A stretch of DNA of 32,071 nucleotides from Microbacteriaceae bacterium 3FA27C10 (GTDB lineage: Bacteria > Actinomycetota > Actinomycetes > Actinomycetales > Microbacteriaceae): assembly GCA_005502775.1 (NCBI GenBank), contig SCNI01000037.1, positions 1 through 32,071 on the forward strand, written 5' to 3'. The notes under the pieces were generated by a model, which was not told the DNA's origin, searched no databases, and saw nothing but the letters and a program-made list of their open reading frames with translations. Made by a program: the position numbers and the translations under genes. This document shows, piece by piece, positions 1 to 8,817 of this stretch; positions within the stretch are counted from its first letter, which is position 1; each line of letters opens with the position of its first letter.

Positions 1-31
1 GGCCCGGGAGGGGGAGCGGGCGAGGCGCGGG

Positions 32-1612
32 CTAGGCGGGTGCCGGGAGCTGCCGAGCGCCCCGGCGCGCGCGGCGGGCCGCGCGGCGCTCGAGCGCGCG
101 GCGGTGCGAGAAGCGCCGCGCCTCGGTGCCCGAGAGCGCGAGCAGCACGAGCACGTCGAACGACAGCCCCACGAGGTTGGTCTGCAGCGTGATCTGCGGC
201 CCGCCGTTCGCGAAGTCGAGGAAGGTCACCAGCACCGCGGCCGCGCTGATGCCCATGCCGGCGAAGCGCGCCCAGTTGTGCCCGTGGTAGATGAGGAACG
301 CGAGCACCGAGTACAGCGCCGCGATCAGCAGCGCGAGCGTCTCGAACAGCGCCAGCACGAGCGTGGAGAGGAACTGGGCGTCGGCCGGCGTCAGCGCCCC
401 CGTGATGCCGCGCAGGTCGAGCGCCCCGTCGTTGAGCGAGAATCCCACGATCACCGCCGCGGCGAGCGCCGACAGCACCCGGAACACCATCAGCAGCACC
501 CCGAGGTAGATCGAGGTCGGCCGCTTGCGCCCGAGGATCGGGCTCTCCGAGAACACGGCTGCGGGAGTCGGGTCGACCGTGCGCTCGACGCTCGGCGACG
601 CGGCGCGCGCCTCGCCCTCATCCGTTCCCCAGGTGGGGATCTTGCGCAGATCGATCACGGGCAGGTCGCCGTCGGTGACGATGGCGTCGCCACCGCCGTT
701 CACGTGGTGGTAGCCGGTGGAGAAGTTGTGGATGACCTTCACCTTGGCGCGCTCGTTGCCCTCCACGAGGGTGGTCACGATGTGGTCGCGCTCCTTGTCG
801 GTCTCCTTGTCGATGCGGTGGGTCACCTGCAGGGTGAAGAAGGAGATGCCGATGCTGCGGTCGTAGGTGCCCGCCGCCATCCAGTCGGCCTTGTGGCCAC
901 CGGGCAGGAGCCAGCCGCGCGGGCAGCGCCAGAAGCGCACGTGGTGACGCTTCGAGGGGTTGCCCGAGACCTCCTGCTGGTAGGTGAAGTCCATCACGTT
1001 GCCGAAGAGGTAGAGGCGCGAGACCGGCGCTCCCGGGTAGCTGCGCCGCAGCAGCGTGCCGCGCACCGTGCGCAGGGCCGAGGTGAGGCCCATGTCGTCG
1101 GCGCGGTGCCAGCCGGCCCGGGCCATCGCCTCGTGGATCTGCTCCTCGGTGCCTCGCAGCGCGATGTTGACGGGGTCGCCGAGCAGCCCCTCGCGGGTCT
1201 TCGCACGCCCGATGAAGTAGTCGGGCACGTAGAACAGGGTCAGGATGCTGTGCACCCGCGGCAGCAGCAGGTACGCCACCACCACCCAGAACACGAGCAG
1301 GAACCACAGCTGCTGCCAGCCGCGCGCGAACGACTCGGTCGCTACGAGGAAGGCGAGCCAGGCCGCCGCCGCGGTGCCGAACAGGAAGAACAGGCTGTCG
1401 ACCACGAGCCCCACCGAACCGCGGAAGGTGCGGCGGCGGATGTGCTCCACCAGGCTCGCGTCCTCGAGCTCGGCGAGGCTCAGCCGCCGCGTCTCCTGCT
1501 CGTCGAACTCCCTGGGATCGGGCAAGATGTCGGCCGAGGCGCCCGTGAACTCCGACGGCGTCGGCAGGATGTCGCCGGTGCTCCCGGTGCCGCCGGTGGC
1601 GGGTTCGGCCAT
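32..1612 (-). CDS. Membrane protein with LssY C-terminal-type domain
   Basis: A 526-residue protein of unknown function. The N-terminal 60 residues are acidic and probably cytoplasmic. Two membrane segments lie at about 66-95 and 100-123. A soluble domain at about 140-325 resembles the LssY_C family: it has GDPVNIAL near 145, an AGWHRAD turn near 166, KRHHVRFW near 221 and an H-R-I-D...D-x-E-R-D stretch near 265-276. About four further hydrophobic segments fill 365-500, and the tail is Arg/Ala-rich. In known proteins LssY_C often follows DedA or PAP2 phosphatase domains; here it sits between two membrane blocks with no visible phosphatase motif. The ATG at 1612 has an AAAGGA-like ribosome site. 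It diverges from the ABC operon. The family call is fairly sure, the function unknown. Confidence 0.75.
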   Translation of the reverse strand: MAEPATGGTGSTGDILPTPSEFTGASADILPDPREFDEQETRRLSLAELEDASLVEHIRRRTFRGSVGLVVDSLFFLFGTAAAAWLAFLVATESFARGWQQLWFLLVFWVVVAYLLLPRVHSILTLFYVPDYFIGRAKTREGLLGDPVNIALRGTEEQIHEAMARAGWHRADDMGLTSALRTVRGTLLRRSYPGAPVSRLYLFGNVMDFTYQQEVSGNPSKRHHVRFWRCPRGWLLPGGHKADWMAAGTYDRSIGISFFTLQVTHRIDKETDKERDHIVTTLVEGNERAKVKVIHNFSTGYHHVNGGGDAIVTDGDLPVIDLRKIPTWGTDEGEARAASPSVERTVDPTPAAVFSESPILGRKRPTSIYLGVLLMVFRVLSALAAAVIVGFSLNDGALDLRGITGALTPADAQFLSTLVLALFETLALLIAALYSVLAFLIYHGHNWARFAGMGISAAAVLVTFLDFANGGPQITLQTNLVGLSFDVLVLLALSGTEARRFSHRRALERRAARRARRGARQLPAPA

Positions 1613-1661
1613 CGAGACGTCCTTTCCGTCAGTCGGATTCTCTCAGGATTCCCTGAAACCT

Positions 1662-1690
1662 GTGACAAGCAACGACCGTCGCCCTAGTCT
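1662..1690 (+). promoter_or_regulatory. Sigma70-type promoter of the ABC transporter operon
   Basis: GTGACA at 1662-1667 and TAGTCT at 1685-1690 are separated by exactly 17 bases, close to consensus for an actinobacterial housekeeping promoter. The expected transcription start near 1697 leaves a leader of about 50 bases before the ATG at 1746, with AGGA at 1734-1737 as ribosome site. Confidence 0.55.
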
Positions 1691-1745
1691 GGAAGAGCGG
1701 AAGAGACCCCGCGTTTCCCTCCCGGACACCGACAGGACCATATCG

Positions 1746-2648
1746 ATGCCCACCGGCGTACCCATCGAATTCGCATCTCTGACGAAGACGTTCGGGAGTG
1801 TCAGCGCCGTCTCGGGCCTGACCGTCACCATCGAGCCCGGGCAGGTCACGGGCTTCCTCGGCCCGAACGGCGCCGGCAAGACCACGACGCTCCGGATGCT
1901 GCTCGGCCTCGTGCGGCCCACCTCCGGCACGGCCACCTTCGGCGGCACCCCGTACGCGAAGCTGGCCTCGCCGCTGTCGACCGTGGGCGCCTCCCTCGAG
2001 GCCGCGAGCTTCCACCCGGGGCGCTCCGCCCGCAACCACCTCGCGGTGCACGCGCAGGCGGCCGGCCTGCCGAAGACGGCTCCGGATGCGGCCCTCGAGA
2101 AGGTGGGCCTCTCCGGCTACGCGAACCGCCGGGTGGGCGGCTACTCGCTCGGCATGCGCCAGCGCCTCGGCCTCGCGTTCGCGCTGCTCGGCGACCCCGG
2201 GGTGCTCGTGCTCGACGAGCCGATCAACGGCCTCGACCCCGAGGGCATCAAGTGGATCCGCCTGCTGCTGCGGGCCATGGCGGCCGAGGGCCGCACGGTG
2301 CTGATCAGCTCGCACCTCCTGAGCGAGGTGCAGCAGACCGTCGACGACGTCATCATCATCTCGCACGGCGCCCTCGTGCACCGCGGCGAGCTCTCGAGCC
2401 TCGACACCTCCGACTCGAAGCAGGTGCAGGTGAACGCCGACGAGCGCGACCGGCTGGCCGAGGTCATCCGGGCCGCCGGCTACGAGGTGTCGAACCTGCG
2501 CTCGGGAGTGCTCGTGGAGAACGCGGCCGCGGCCGACATCGGGCGCATCGCCTTCGAGGCCGGCATCCCGCTCACCGCGCTCTCGCAGAAGCGCACCGGG
2601 CTCGAGGAGTCGTTCCTCACGCTCGTGGGCGAGGAGGGGGCGCTGTGA
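1746..2648 (+). CDS. ABC transporter ATP-binding protein (ABC-2 exporter type)
   Basis: A 300-residue ATPase that would energise an export or membrane-remodelling ABC transporter at the inner face of the membrane. All nucleotide-binding motifs are present: Walker A GPNGAGKT at 39-46, the signature YSLGMRQR at 133-140, Walker B VLVLDEP at 153-159 and the switch histidine in SSH at 180. The C-terminal 80 residues resemble the accessory tail of DrrA/CcmA-like ATPases. An open frame continues upstream, but the ATG at 1746 fits the promoter, an AGGA ribosome site and the conserved start of the domain. The stop overlaps the permease start (GTGA), so the two are translationally coupled. The substrate cannot be told from the sequence. 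Confidence 0.92.
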   Translation: MPTGVPIEFASLTKTFGSVSAVSGLTVTIEPGQVTGFLGPNGAGKTTTLRMLLGLVRPTSGTATFGGTPYAKLASPLSTVGASLEAASFHPGRSARNHLAVHAQAAGLPKTAPDAALEKVGLSGYANRRVGGYSLGMRQRLGLAFALLGDPGVLVLDEPINGLDPEGIKWIRLLLRAMAAEGRTVLISSHLLSEVQQTVDDVIIISHGALVHRGELSSLDTSDSKQVQVNADERDRLAEVIRAAGYEVSNLRSGVLVENAAAADIGRIAFEAGIPLTALSQKRTGLEESFLTLVGEEGAL

Positions 2649-3448
2649 ACCTCGTGCGCGGCATCCGTTCCGAGATCACCAAGCTGCTCAGCACGCGGCT
2701 CTGGTGGGTGCTCGCCCTCATCATGGTGGTCTACGTCGCCATCTGCGCCGGCGGGCTCGCCGCCGTCTTCGGCAGCGTCGGCTCCGGCGCCCGCGGGCCG
2801 GCGATCTCCCATGCCCAGCTGCCGCAGCTGATCTACAGCTTCGCCAGCTCGATCGGCTACGTCTTCCCTGTGCTCCTCGGTGCCCTCGCCGTGACGAGCG
2901 AGTTCCGCTACCAGTCGCTCACCCCGGCCTTCCTCGCCCAGCCGCGACGCGGAGTCGTGCTGGGGGCCAAGGTGGTGACCCTGTTCCTGACCGGAGCGGT
3001 GTTCGGGGTGCTCGCGCTCCTCGGCTCGATCGGCGCCGGGGCCGCCGTGCTCTCCGCCTTCGGCATCGACCCGCTGCTCGGCGACCCCGAGATCTGGGCC
3101 TTCGTCGGGCGTTCGGTGCTCGCGATGGCGCTCTGGTCGGCCATCGGCGTGGGGCTCGGCGCCCTCGTGCCGAGCCAGGTTGCCGCGATCGTGATCGTGC
3201 TGGCCTTCACCCAGTTCGTCGAGCCCCTGCTGCGCTTCGCCAGCTCGCTCACCGACTGGTCGGCCCAGCTCGGCCAGTTCCTCCCCGGCTCGGCGAGCGA
3301 CGCCCTCGTGGGCTCGAGCTTCTTCACCATCGCCTCCGCGGCCGGGCCGGCGCTCGAGTGGTGGCAGGGCGGCTTGGTGCTGGCGGCCATCGCCGCCGTG
3401 GCGACCCTGATCGGCTTCTTCACCTCTTGGCGGCGGGACGTGTCATGA
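2645..3448 (+). CDS. ABC-2 family transporter permease
   Basis: A 267-residue integral membrane protein with about six hydrophobic segments (about 15-40, 60-85, 105-140, 150-185, and two near the C-terminus ending in a basic TSWRRDVS tail). It begins with the cytoplasmic VNLVRGIRSEITKLLSTRLWW segment typical of ABC-2 permeases, where an amphipathic helix and a Lys/Arg-Leu-x-S-x-R motif precede the first membrane span. The GTG start overlaps the ATPase stop by 4 nt, and its own stop overlaps the next ATG by 4 nt. It is presumed to pair with the upstream ATPase; the substrate is unknown. Confidence 0.88.
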   Translation: MNLVRGIRSEITKLLSTRLWWVLALIMVVYVAICAGGLAAVFGSVGSGARGPAISHAQLPQLIYSFASSIGYVFPVLLGALAVTSEFRYQSLTPAFLAQPRRGVVLGAKVVTLFLTGAVFGVLALLGSIGAGAAVLSAFGIDPLLGDPEIWAFVGRSVLAMALWSAIGVGLGALVPSQVAAIVIVLAFTQFVEPLLRFASSLTDWSAQLGQFLPGSASDALVGSSFFTIASAAGPALEWWQGGLVLAAIAAVATLIGFFTSWRRDVS

Positions 3449-4440
3449 GCCGCGCGCTGGTCGTGACGGCGAAGGGCGAACCCGGCCGGCTGCTCGAGAT
3501 CGACGACGAGGAGTTCTTCGAGGGCTCGGGCGGCCCGGGGGCCGTCGACATCGAGGTGCTGCACTCGAGCGTGAACTACAAGGACGGCCTCGCGCTCACC
3601 GGGCGCCCCGGCGTGGTGCGGGAGTGGCCGCTCATCCCGGGCATCGACATCGTGGGCCGGGTCACCGCATCCCGCTCCGCGCGCTTCGAGCCGAACGACC
3701 TCGTGGTGCTGAACGGCGACGGCATCGGCGAGCACCGCCATGGCGGGCTGGCCACGCACGCGCGCGTGCGGCCGGATGCGCTCATCCAGCTGCCGAGCGG
3801 CCTCACCCCCGAGCACACGGCCGCGGTCGGCACGGCGGGCTTCACGGCGATGATCGCCGTGCTCGCGCTGCAGGATGCCCGGGTGCTGCCCGAAGACGGC
3901 GAGGTGCTCGTGACGGGCGCGGCCGGCGGCGTCGGCTCGGTGGCCGTCTCGCTGCTCGCGGGCCGCGGCTACACGGTGGTGGCCTCCTCGGGCAGGGCGT
4001 CGACCGAGGGCGACTACCTGCGCGCGCTCGGCGCCGCCCGCGTGATCGAGCGGGAGCCGCTGGGCTCGCCCGGAAAGCCGCTGCAGAGCCAGGCCTGGGC
4101 GGGCGCCATCGACTCGGCGGGCAGCCACACCCTCGCCAACGTGCTCGCGCAGACGAACTACGGCGGAACCGTGGTGGCCTGCGGGCTGGCGCAGGGAGGC
4201 GATCTCCCCGCCTCGGTGATGCCGTTCATCCTGCGCGCGGTGACGCTCACCGGCGCGAACTCGGTGGAGGCACCCCTCGCCTTGCGTGAACGCGCCTGGA
4301 CGGCGCTGGCATCGGAACTCGACCTCGACGCCCTCGACAGCATGACCACCACCATCGGTCTCGACGAGGTGCTGCCCACGGCCGAGCGCATCCTCGCCGG
4401 TCAGGTGCGCGGCCGCACCGTGGTGACCCCCTCGCGCTAG
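3445..4440 (+). CDS. MDR-family NADPH oxidoreductase (YhdH/AcuI acrylyl-CoA reductase type)
   Basis: A 331-residue zinc-independent medium-chain dehydrogenase/reductase. The N-terminal GroES-like domain contains the SSVNYKDGLALTG and PLIPGIDIVG motifs characteristic of the YhdH/YhfP/AcuI group. The Rossmann domain has VTGAAGGVGSVAVSLL near 153-168, and the C-terminus follows the G-R-T-V-V pattern of the group. Characterised relatives reduce acrylyl-CoA with NADPH; others are annotated only as quinone oxidoreductases, so the substrate is uncertain. ATGA coupling to the permease puts it in the ABC operon, with no obvious functional link. Its TAG stop lies in a CTAG shared with the convergent gene. 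Confidence 0.88.
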   Translation: MSRALVVTAKGEPGRLLEIDDEEFFEGSGGPGAVDIEVLHSSVNYKDGLALTGRPGVVREWPLIPGIDIVGRVTASRSARFEPNDLVVLNGDGIGEHRHGGLATHARVRPDALIQLPSGLTPEHTAAVGTAGFTAMIAVLALQDARVLPEDGEVLVTGAAGGVGSVAVSLLAGRGYTVVASSGRASTEGDYLRALGAARVIEREPLGSPGKPLQSQAWAGAIDSAGSHTLANVLAQTNYGGTVVACGLAQGGDLPASVMPFILRAVTLTGANSVEAPLALRERAWTALASELDLDALDSMTTTIGLDEVLPTAERILAGQVRGRTVVTPSR

Positions 4441-4814
4441 GAGGAGATGACCTCGGTGCCCTCGAGGGGCGGCAGCCGCAGGGCGCGCAGCAGCTCGATG
4501 GAGTGCGCGGTGGTCACGATGATGCGGGAGAACTCCTGCTCCTCGAGGTCGATCACGACCGAGGTGCGGGTGCCCTTCACGAGCAGGAAGTCTTTGCCGT
4601 CGTGGAACTTCCACGTGCCCACCGCGAGGGTGAGCGGGATGGCCGCGCCGGGCGCCCGGATGCCGCGCACCCAGACCCACGGGTCGTCGGTCAGCGCAGC
4701 CGAACGGATGCTCTCCAGCGGAACCACGATGTCCGTGCGGCGGAAGGACAGCAGCTTTTCAGCGCGCGTCAAGCGGATCTCGAGGCGATCGGTGTGGACG
4801 AAGAGAACGGCCAT
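4437..4814 (-). CDS. Small uncharacterised protein, possibly PH-like
   Basis: A 125-residue soluble protein with no signal peptide or membrane segment. It is rich in predicted short beta strands (LFVHTDRLEIRLT, TDIVVPLESIRSAAL, TSVVIDLEE, SRIIVTT) and ends in a helix-like SIELLRALRL. This strand-strand-helix pattern resembles bacterial pleckstrin-homology-like domains, but that is inference from pattern only. The ATG at 4814 is the first good start. It is transcribed in the same direction as hemB-hemL, 84 bases downstream of hemL, and converges with the oxidoreductase, sharing a CTAG that encodes both stop codons. Function unknown. Confidence 0.7.
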   Translation of the reverse strand: MAVLFVHTDRLEIRLTRAEKLLSFRRTDIVVPLESIRSAALTDDPWVWVRGIRAPGAAIPLTLAVGTWKFHDGKDFLLVKGTRTSVVIDLEEQEFSRIIVTTAHSIELLRALRLPPLEGTEVISS

Positions 4815-4865
4815 GGATCTAGTGTGCCGTGGCTTGCCTGGGGATCGGCACCATTTCGGGGGTGG

Positions 4866-4882
4866 GCGTATATAACGATTCG
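4866..4882 (-). promoter_or_regulatory. AT-rich element upstream of the small uncharacterised gene
   Basis: The 84 bases between hemL and the small gene hold one AT-rich island, GTATATAAC at 4868-4876, in otherwise GC-rich sequence. Read on the minus strand it gives TTATAT, a possible -10 hexamer about 60 bases before the ATG at 4814. No convincing -35 element is visible, so this is a weak candidate. Confidence 0.25.
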
Positions 4883-4898
4883 GGAATGGGTGAGCAGC

Positions 4899-6329
4899 TC
4901 AGCCGGCCGAGGCCGGTCGGGGCGCCTCCGCTGCGGCCCGCGCGGCCGCCGGCAGGGCCTCGAGGATGCGCGCGATCGCGGCCTCGTCGTGCGCGGCCGA
5001 GACGAACCACGCCTCGTACACCGAGGGTGGCAGCGAGACCCCGGCGTCGAGCATCGCGTGGAAGAAGGGCGCGTAGCGGTAGCCCTGCTGCGCCTGCGCG
5101 TCGGCGTAGTCGCGCGGGGCCCGGGCCGAGCCGAAGGTGAAGCTGAACAGGTTGCCCGCGCGCTGCACGCTGTGCGCCACGCCGGCCTCGGCGAGCGCCG
5201 CCGACACGGCGGTCGAGACGGTGGCCGCGGTCGCGTCGAGGGCCGCGTAGACCCCGGCGTCGGCTAGGCGCAGCGTGGTGAGCCCGGCGGCGACCGCGAT
5301 CGGGTTGCCGGAGAGCGTTCCGGCCTGGTAGACGGGGCCGAGCGGCGCGAGGGCGTCCATCACCTCGGCGCGGCCGCCCAGAGCGGCGAGCGGCATCCCG
5401 CCGCCGACGACCTTGCCGAAGGTCACCAGATCGGGGACGTAGGCCGGCACGTGGCGTGCATCCGGAGCATCCTGGTGCAGCTCGGCCACCGGCGAACCGG
5501 TGTTCTCGAGCCCCCACCAGCCGGCCGGGCCCACCCGGAAGCCGGTGAGCACCTCGTCGACGATGAGCAGGGCGCCGTGGGCGTGCGCGATGTCGGCGAG
5601 CGCGGCGTTGAAGCCGGGCTCGGGCGGCACCACGCCCATGTTCGCCGGGGCGGCCTCGACGATGATCGCGGCGATGTCGTGGCCGCGGGCGGAGAAGAGC
5701 TCGCGCACGGCGTGCAGATCGTTGTAGGGGAGCACGATCGTGAGCGCGGCCGTGGCCGCGGGGACTCCGGCCGACGCCGGCAGCGCCAGGGTCGCGAGCC
5801 CCGAGCCCGCCTCGGCGAGCAGCGAGTCGGAGTGCCCGTGGTAGTGGCCGGCGAACTTGATCAGCAGGTCGCGGCCGGTGAATCCGCGCGCCAGCCGGAT
5901 GGCCGTCATCGTGGCCTCGGTGCCGGTGCTGACGAGCCGCAGCTTCTCGATCGGATGCACGCCGCCCGCCGTCACCCGCGCGCGCACGAGTTCGGCGAGG
6001 TCGGTCTCGGCCGGGGTGGTGGCGCCGAACGAGAGACCGCGGGAGGCGGCATCCTGAACAGCGGCGACGACCTCCGGATGCGCGTGGCCGAGGATCGCCG
6101 GACCCCACGAGCCCACGAGGTCGACGTACTCGGTGCCCTCCGAGTCGGTGACGTAGGGGCCTCGGGCCGACACCAGGAAGCGGGGGGTGCCGCCCACCGA
6201 GCGGAAGGCGCGCACGGGCGAGTTGACCCCACCCGGGATGGAGCGCTGGGCGCGCTCGAACTCGGCGGCGTTGGTGGTGACGGTGCCGGGGGTCGCGGCG
6301 GTGCCGGCGGCGGGCGCGGTGCTGCTCAT
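4899..6329 (-). CDS. hemL: Glutamate-1-semialdehyde 2,1-aminomutase
   Basis: Converts glutamate-1-semialdehyde to 5-aminolevulinate, the second step of C5 tetrapyrrole synthesis, using PLP. The 476-residue protein starts its domain with [18 protein letters not shown], binds the PLP phosphate at STGTEAT (134-140), has the VDEVLTGFR segment near 258, and carries the Schiff-base lysine at K306 in [10 protein letters not shown]. About 20 residues ([12 protein letters not shown]... at about 279-296) are inserted just before that lysine motif relative to textbook enzymes. The ATG at 6329 shares one base with the hemB stop; a GTG at 6332 would give a 4-nt overlap. It is second in a hemB-hemL operon. 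Confidence 0.96.
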   Translation of the reverse strand: MSSTAPAAGTAATPGTVTTNAAEFERAQRSIPGGVNSPVRAFRSVGGTPRFLVSARGPYVTDSEGTEYVDLVGSWGPAILGHAHPEVVAAVQDAASRGLSFGATTPAETDLAELVRARVTAGGVHPIEKLRLVSTGTEATMTAIRLARGFTGRDLLIKFAGHYHGHSDSLLAEAGSGLATLALPASAGVPAATAALTIVLPYNDLHAVRELFSARGHDIAAIIVEAAPANMGVVPPEPGFNAALADIAHAHGALLIVDEVLTGFRVGPAGWWGLENTGSPVAELHQDAPDARHVPAYVPDLVTFGKVVGGGMPLAALGGRAEVMDALAPLGPVYQAGTLSGNPIAVAAGLTTLRLADAGVYAALDATAATVSTAVSAALAEAGVAHSVQRAGNLFSFTFGSARAPRDYADAQAQQGYRYAPFFHAMLDAGVSLPPSVYEAWFVSAAHDEAAIARILEALPAAARAAAEAPRPASAG

Positions 6330-7324
6330 CACAGTCCCTTCAGGGTGCGGGCCACCTCGACGGCCCAGTAGGTGAGCACGGCCTCGGCACCGGCCCGGCG
6401 GATGCTCGTGAGCGTCTCGAGGATGGCGCGGTCGCGGTCGATCCAGCCGTTCGCGGCGGCGGCCTCGATCATCGCGTACTCCCCCGACACCTGGTAGGCC
6501 CAGACCGGAACCGGCACGGCGGCGGCGACGTCGGACACGAGGTCGAGGTAGCTCATGGCGGGCTTCACCATCACGATGTCGGCGCCCTCGGCCACGTCGA
6601 GCACGGCCTCGCGCACGCCTTCGCGGCGGTTCGCGGGGTCGAGCTGGTAGCTCTTGCGGTCGCCGCGCAGCGTCGATCCGACCGCCTCGCGGAAGGGGCC
6701 GTAGAACGCGGAGGCGTACTTCGCGGCGTAGGCGAGCAGGGCCACGTTCTCGAAGCCCTCGGCGTCGAGGGCCGCGCGCACGGCGGCGGTCTGGCCGTCC
6801 ATCATGCCCGAGAGGCCGAGCAACTGGGAGCCGGCGCGGGCCTGCTCGATCGCCATGTCGCGGTAGCGGTCGAGGCTCGCGTCGTTGTCGACGCTGCCGT
6901 CGGGGGCGAGCACGCCGCAGTGCCCGTGGTCGGTGAACTCGTCGAGGCAGAGGTCGGTCTGCACCACGAGGGCGTCGCCGGCCTCCTCGACCGCGATGCG
7001 GGTGGCCGCGTTGAGCACGCCGTCGGGGTCGGTGGCGCCCGAGCCGGTGGCATCCTTGGCCGACTCGGCCGGAACGCCGAAGAGCATCACTCCGCCGATG
7101 CCGGCCTCCGCGGCTTCGGCGATGGCGCCACGCAGGCTGTCGAAGGTGTGCTGCACCACGCCCGGCATCGACTGCAGCGGCGCAGGCTCCACGATGTCGT
7201 CGCGCACGAAGAGCGGCAGAACGAGCTGGGCGGGGTGGAGGCGCGTCTCGGCCACGAGCCTGCGCAGGGCCGGGGTGCTGCGGAGACGGCGCGGGCGCAC
7301 CTCGGGGAACGAACCAGAAGTCAT
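6329..7324 (-). CDS. hemB: Delta-aminolevulinic acid dehydratase (porphobilinogen synthase)
   Basis: Condenses two 5-aminolevulinates to porphobilinogen in the cytoplasm. The 331-residue length is normal. Both active-site lysines are visible, K202 in [12 protein letters not shown] and K254 in [10 protein letters not shown]. The metal-site segment reads [14 protein letters not shown] (124-137): two of the three zinc-type cysteines are present (C126, C136), with Asp at the middle position, intermediate between zinc- and magnesium-type motifs. The ATG at 7324 lies seven bases downstream of TAGGCT, a leaderless arrangement, so the longer upstream frame is not used. The stop overlaps the hemL start. 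Confidence 0.96.
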   Translation of the reverse strand: MTSGSFPEVRPRRLRSTPALRRLVAETRLHPAQLVLPLFVRDDIVEPAPLQSMPGVVQHTFDSLRGAIAEAAEAGIGGVMLFGVPAESAKDATGSGATDPDGVLNAATRIAVEEAGDALVVQTDLCLDEFTDHGHCGVLAPDGSVDNDASLDRYRDMAIEQARAGSQLLGLSGMMDGQTAAVRAALDAEGFENVALLAYAAKYASAFYGPFREAVGSTLRGDRKSYQLDPANRREGVREAVLDVAEGADIVMVKPAMSYLDLVSDVAAAVPVPVWAYQVSGEYAMIEAAAANGWIDRDRAILETLTSIRRAGAEAVLTYWAVEVARTLKGL

Positions 7325-7331
7325 GGCTTCC

Positions 7332-7337
7332 AGCCTA
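7332..7337 (-). promoter_or_regulatory. -10 element of leaderless hemB promoter
   Basis: On the minus strand TAGGCT is followed by seven bases and the hemB ATG at 7324, so transcription would begin at or next to the start codon. There is no Shine-Dalgarno sequence in the spacer and no clear -35 box. Confidence 0.5.
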
Positions 7338-7387
7338 GTTCGGCCCCCTGGACGCCTGCCCCGGGCCCGCGCATCCCGGCCGCCGCG

Positions 7388-7439
7388 AGGTCGCGCCAAG
7401 TGCTCTGCGACGGCCCCCCGCGAGCACCTGGCGCGACCT
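7388..7439. terminator. Intergenic palindrome 1, probable terminator after the MFS gene
   Basis: An 18-base arm, AGGTCGCGCCAAGTGCTC at 7388-7405, pairs with 7422-7439 with a single mismatch around a 16-base loop. It begins nine bases past the stop of the MFS gene and lies about 50 bases before the hemB promoter. There is no T-tract, as is common for actinobacterial terminators. It is one of four palindromes of this build in the window. Confidence 0.6.
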
Positions 7440-7448
7440 GGCGCGGCG

Positions 7449-8726
7449 TCAGCGGGCGGCGCGGGCGAGGCGGCCCTGGGCGGCGAGGCCGACGAGAGCC
7501 ACGAGCAGGATGGCGAGCCCGTACAGCAGCACGGTCGCGAAGAGCCCGAGCGGCCCGATCAGCTGGCCGGCGATGATCGACGGCACCCCGAAGCCGAGGT
7601 AGGCCACCAGGAACACCCCCGCGAAGAGTTCGGCCCGCTGCTCGGCCGCTGCGAACGGCCCCACCGCGCGCAGCATGCCCGAGAAGGAGGCACCGAAGCC
7701 GACACCACCCACGATGCCTCCCACCACGAACAGCGGCAGCCATCCCACGGCCACCCCGGCCACGATCATCACGGCGCCCACCAGCACGCCCGCGCTCCCG
7801 ATCAGCGACGCCCGGCGGGCCGCGAGCGAGCCCAGCAGGATGGCCGCCACCGCCGCCGCGGCCGGCTCCACGAAGGCGGTCGCGCCGTCGATCGCCCCGC
7901 TGTCGATGCCGAAGACGTCGCGCACGATCAGCGGGGCCAGCGCGATGAACAGGCCCGCGAGCATCCAGGCCGCGAGCACCACGGGAGCCCCCGCCGCGAA
8001 CTCCGGCCGCGCCGCCCGCGGAATCGCGATGCGCGGCACGAGCGAACGCAGGGCGCCGGGCCGCCCCGGGACGGTCTCGGGCGCGAACGCCATCAGCACC
8101 GTCGAGGCCACCATCACCGCGGCGAGGATGCCGAACACCAGCAGCGTGGGCATCGGGGCGAACTGCACGGCGAAGCCCGTGAGCAGGGCGCCGAGCGCGA
8201 GGCCGCCCGCCGGCGCCGCACCGCCGATGACGCCGCCGAGCCGCTTGAGGTGCGGGGGCGCGAGCTCCACCAGCGCTGCCGTGAACGCGCTCGTGGCCAC
8301 CCCTGTGGCGAGTCCCTGCACGGCCCGTGCCACGATCACCCAGCCGATGTCGGGGGCGAACACGAAGATCAGCATCGCGACCGTCTCCACCACGAGCGAG
8401 CCGATGATCACGGGCCGGCGGCCGATGTGGTCGGAGAGCGCGCCGCCCACGAGCAGAGCCGCGAGCAGGGCGATGGCGTAGATCGCGAAGGCCACCGTGA
8501 GCACCCAGGCCGGAAAGGCCCACTGCCGCTCGAGCACCGGGAACAGCGGCGAGGGCGCACCGGCCGCGAGGTACAGCGCGGCGAACCCCGCCGCGGCGGC
8601 GGTGAACGCGGCGGTCGGTGCCAGCACCCGCCGGCCGGGCCGGGGAGCGACGGATGCCGCGGGCCGGGCGGGCGCATCCGCCTGGTTCGTCTCGGCGGCC
8701 GGCTGCGCCTTCTCCACGATCGACAT
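7449..8726 (-). CDS. MFS drug-efflux-type transporter
   Basis: A 425-residue major facilitator with about 12 hydrophobic segments after a 35-residue hydrophilic N-terminus. The loop between segments 2 and 3 carries the family motif as [15 protein letters not shown] (about 93-107), and the first half contains [18 protein letters not shown], like multidrug/sugar exporters of the DHA1 group. It probably exports a small hydrophobic compound by proton antiport (family knowledge; substrate unknown). It is divergent from a TetR regulator, and the shared intergenic region carries two matching operators and a -35/-10 pair, so TetR repression relieved by a transported ligand is the likely control. The ATG at 8726 has GGAGACGAG upstream. 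Confidence 0.9.
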   Translation of the reverse strand: MSIVEKAQPAAETNQADAPARPAASVAPRPGRRVLAPTAAFTAAAAGFAALYLAAGAPSPLFPVLERQWAFPAWVLTVAFAIYAIALLAALLVGGALSDHIGRRPVIIGSLVVETVAMLIFVFAPDIGWVIVARAVQGLATGVATSAFTAALVELAPPHLKRLGGVIGGAAPAGGLALGALLTGFAVQFAPMPTLLVFGILAAVMVASTVLMAFAPETVPGRPGALRSLVPRIAIPRAARPEFAAGAPVVLAAWMLAGLFIALAPLIVRDVFGIDSGAIDGATAFVEPAAAAVAAILLGSLAARRASLIGSAGVLVGAVMIVAGVAVGWLPLFVVGGIVGGVGFGASFSGMLRAVGPFAAAEQRAELFAGVFLVAYLGFGVPSIIAGQLIGPLGLFATVLLYGLAILLVALVGLAAQGRLARAAR

Positions 8727-8740
8727 CTCGTCTCCCTCAT

Positions 8741-8762
8741 TAAAGCAATTCTGATTGCATTA
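8741..8762. promoter_or_regulatory. TetR operator O1 (MFS-proximal)
   Basis: Imperfect palindrome TAAAGCAA-N6-TTGCATTA, lying just downstream of the -10 of the MFS promoter. The same half-sites and spacing recur 45 bases away at 8786-8807. Two near-identical dyads between a tetR gene and its divergent exporter strongly suggest the binding sites of that regulator. Confidence 0.7.
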
Positions 8763-8764
8763 GG

Positions 8765-8793
8765 AGAATAGATCGCTCGATCAGTTAAAGCAA
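8765..8793 (-). promoter_or_regulatory. Promoter of the MFS transporter
   Basis: On the minus strand TTGCTT (8788-8793) and TATTCT (8765-8770) are 17 bases apart. The -35 lies inside operator O2, and the expected start near 8758 lies inside O1, so bound repressor would block both polymerase entry and initiation. Confidence 0.6.
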
Positions 8794-8807
8794 CTCTATT
8801 TGCATTA
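8786..8807. promoter_or_regulatory. TetR operator O2 (tetR-proximal)
   Basis: TAAAGCAA-N6-TTGCATTA, the second copy of the dyad, differing from O1 only in the spacer. It overlaps the -35 of the MFS promoter and the -10 of the tetR promoter, ending ten bases before the tetR ATG, which predicts autorepression. Confidence 0.7.
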
Positions 8808-8811
8808 GACT
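8806..8811 (+). promoter_or_regulatory. -10 element of leaderless tetR promoter
   Basis: TAGACT followed by six bases and the ATG at 8818. The hexamer overlaps the end of operator O2. No ribosome-binding sequence is present in the six-base spacer. Confidence 0.5.
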
Positions 8812-8817
8812 CGCTCC

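Noticed and set aside
7426-7445. Short tandem direct repeat ACCTGGCGCG next to palindrome 1 as a transposon target duplication
   Set aside because: The copies are contiguous with no element between them and are partly explained by the palindrome arm.
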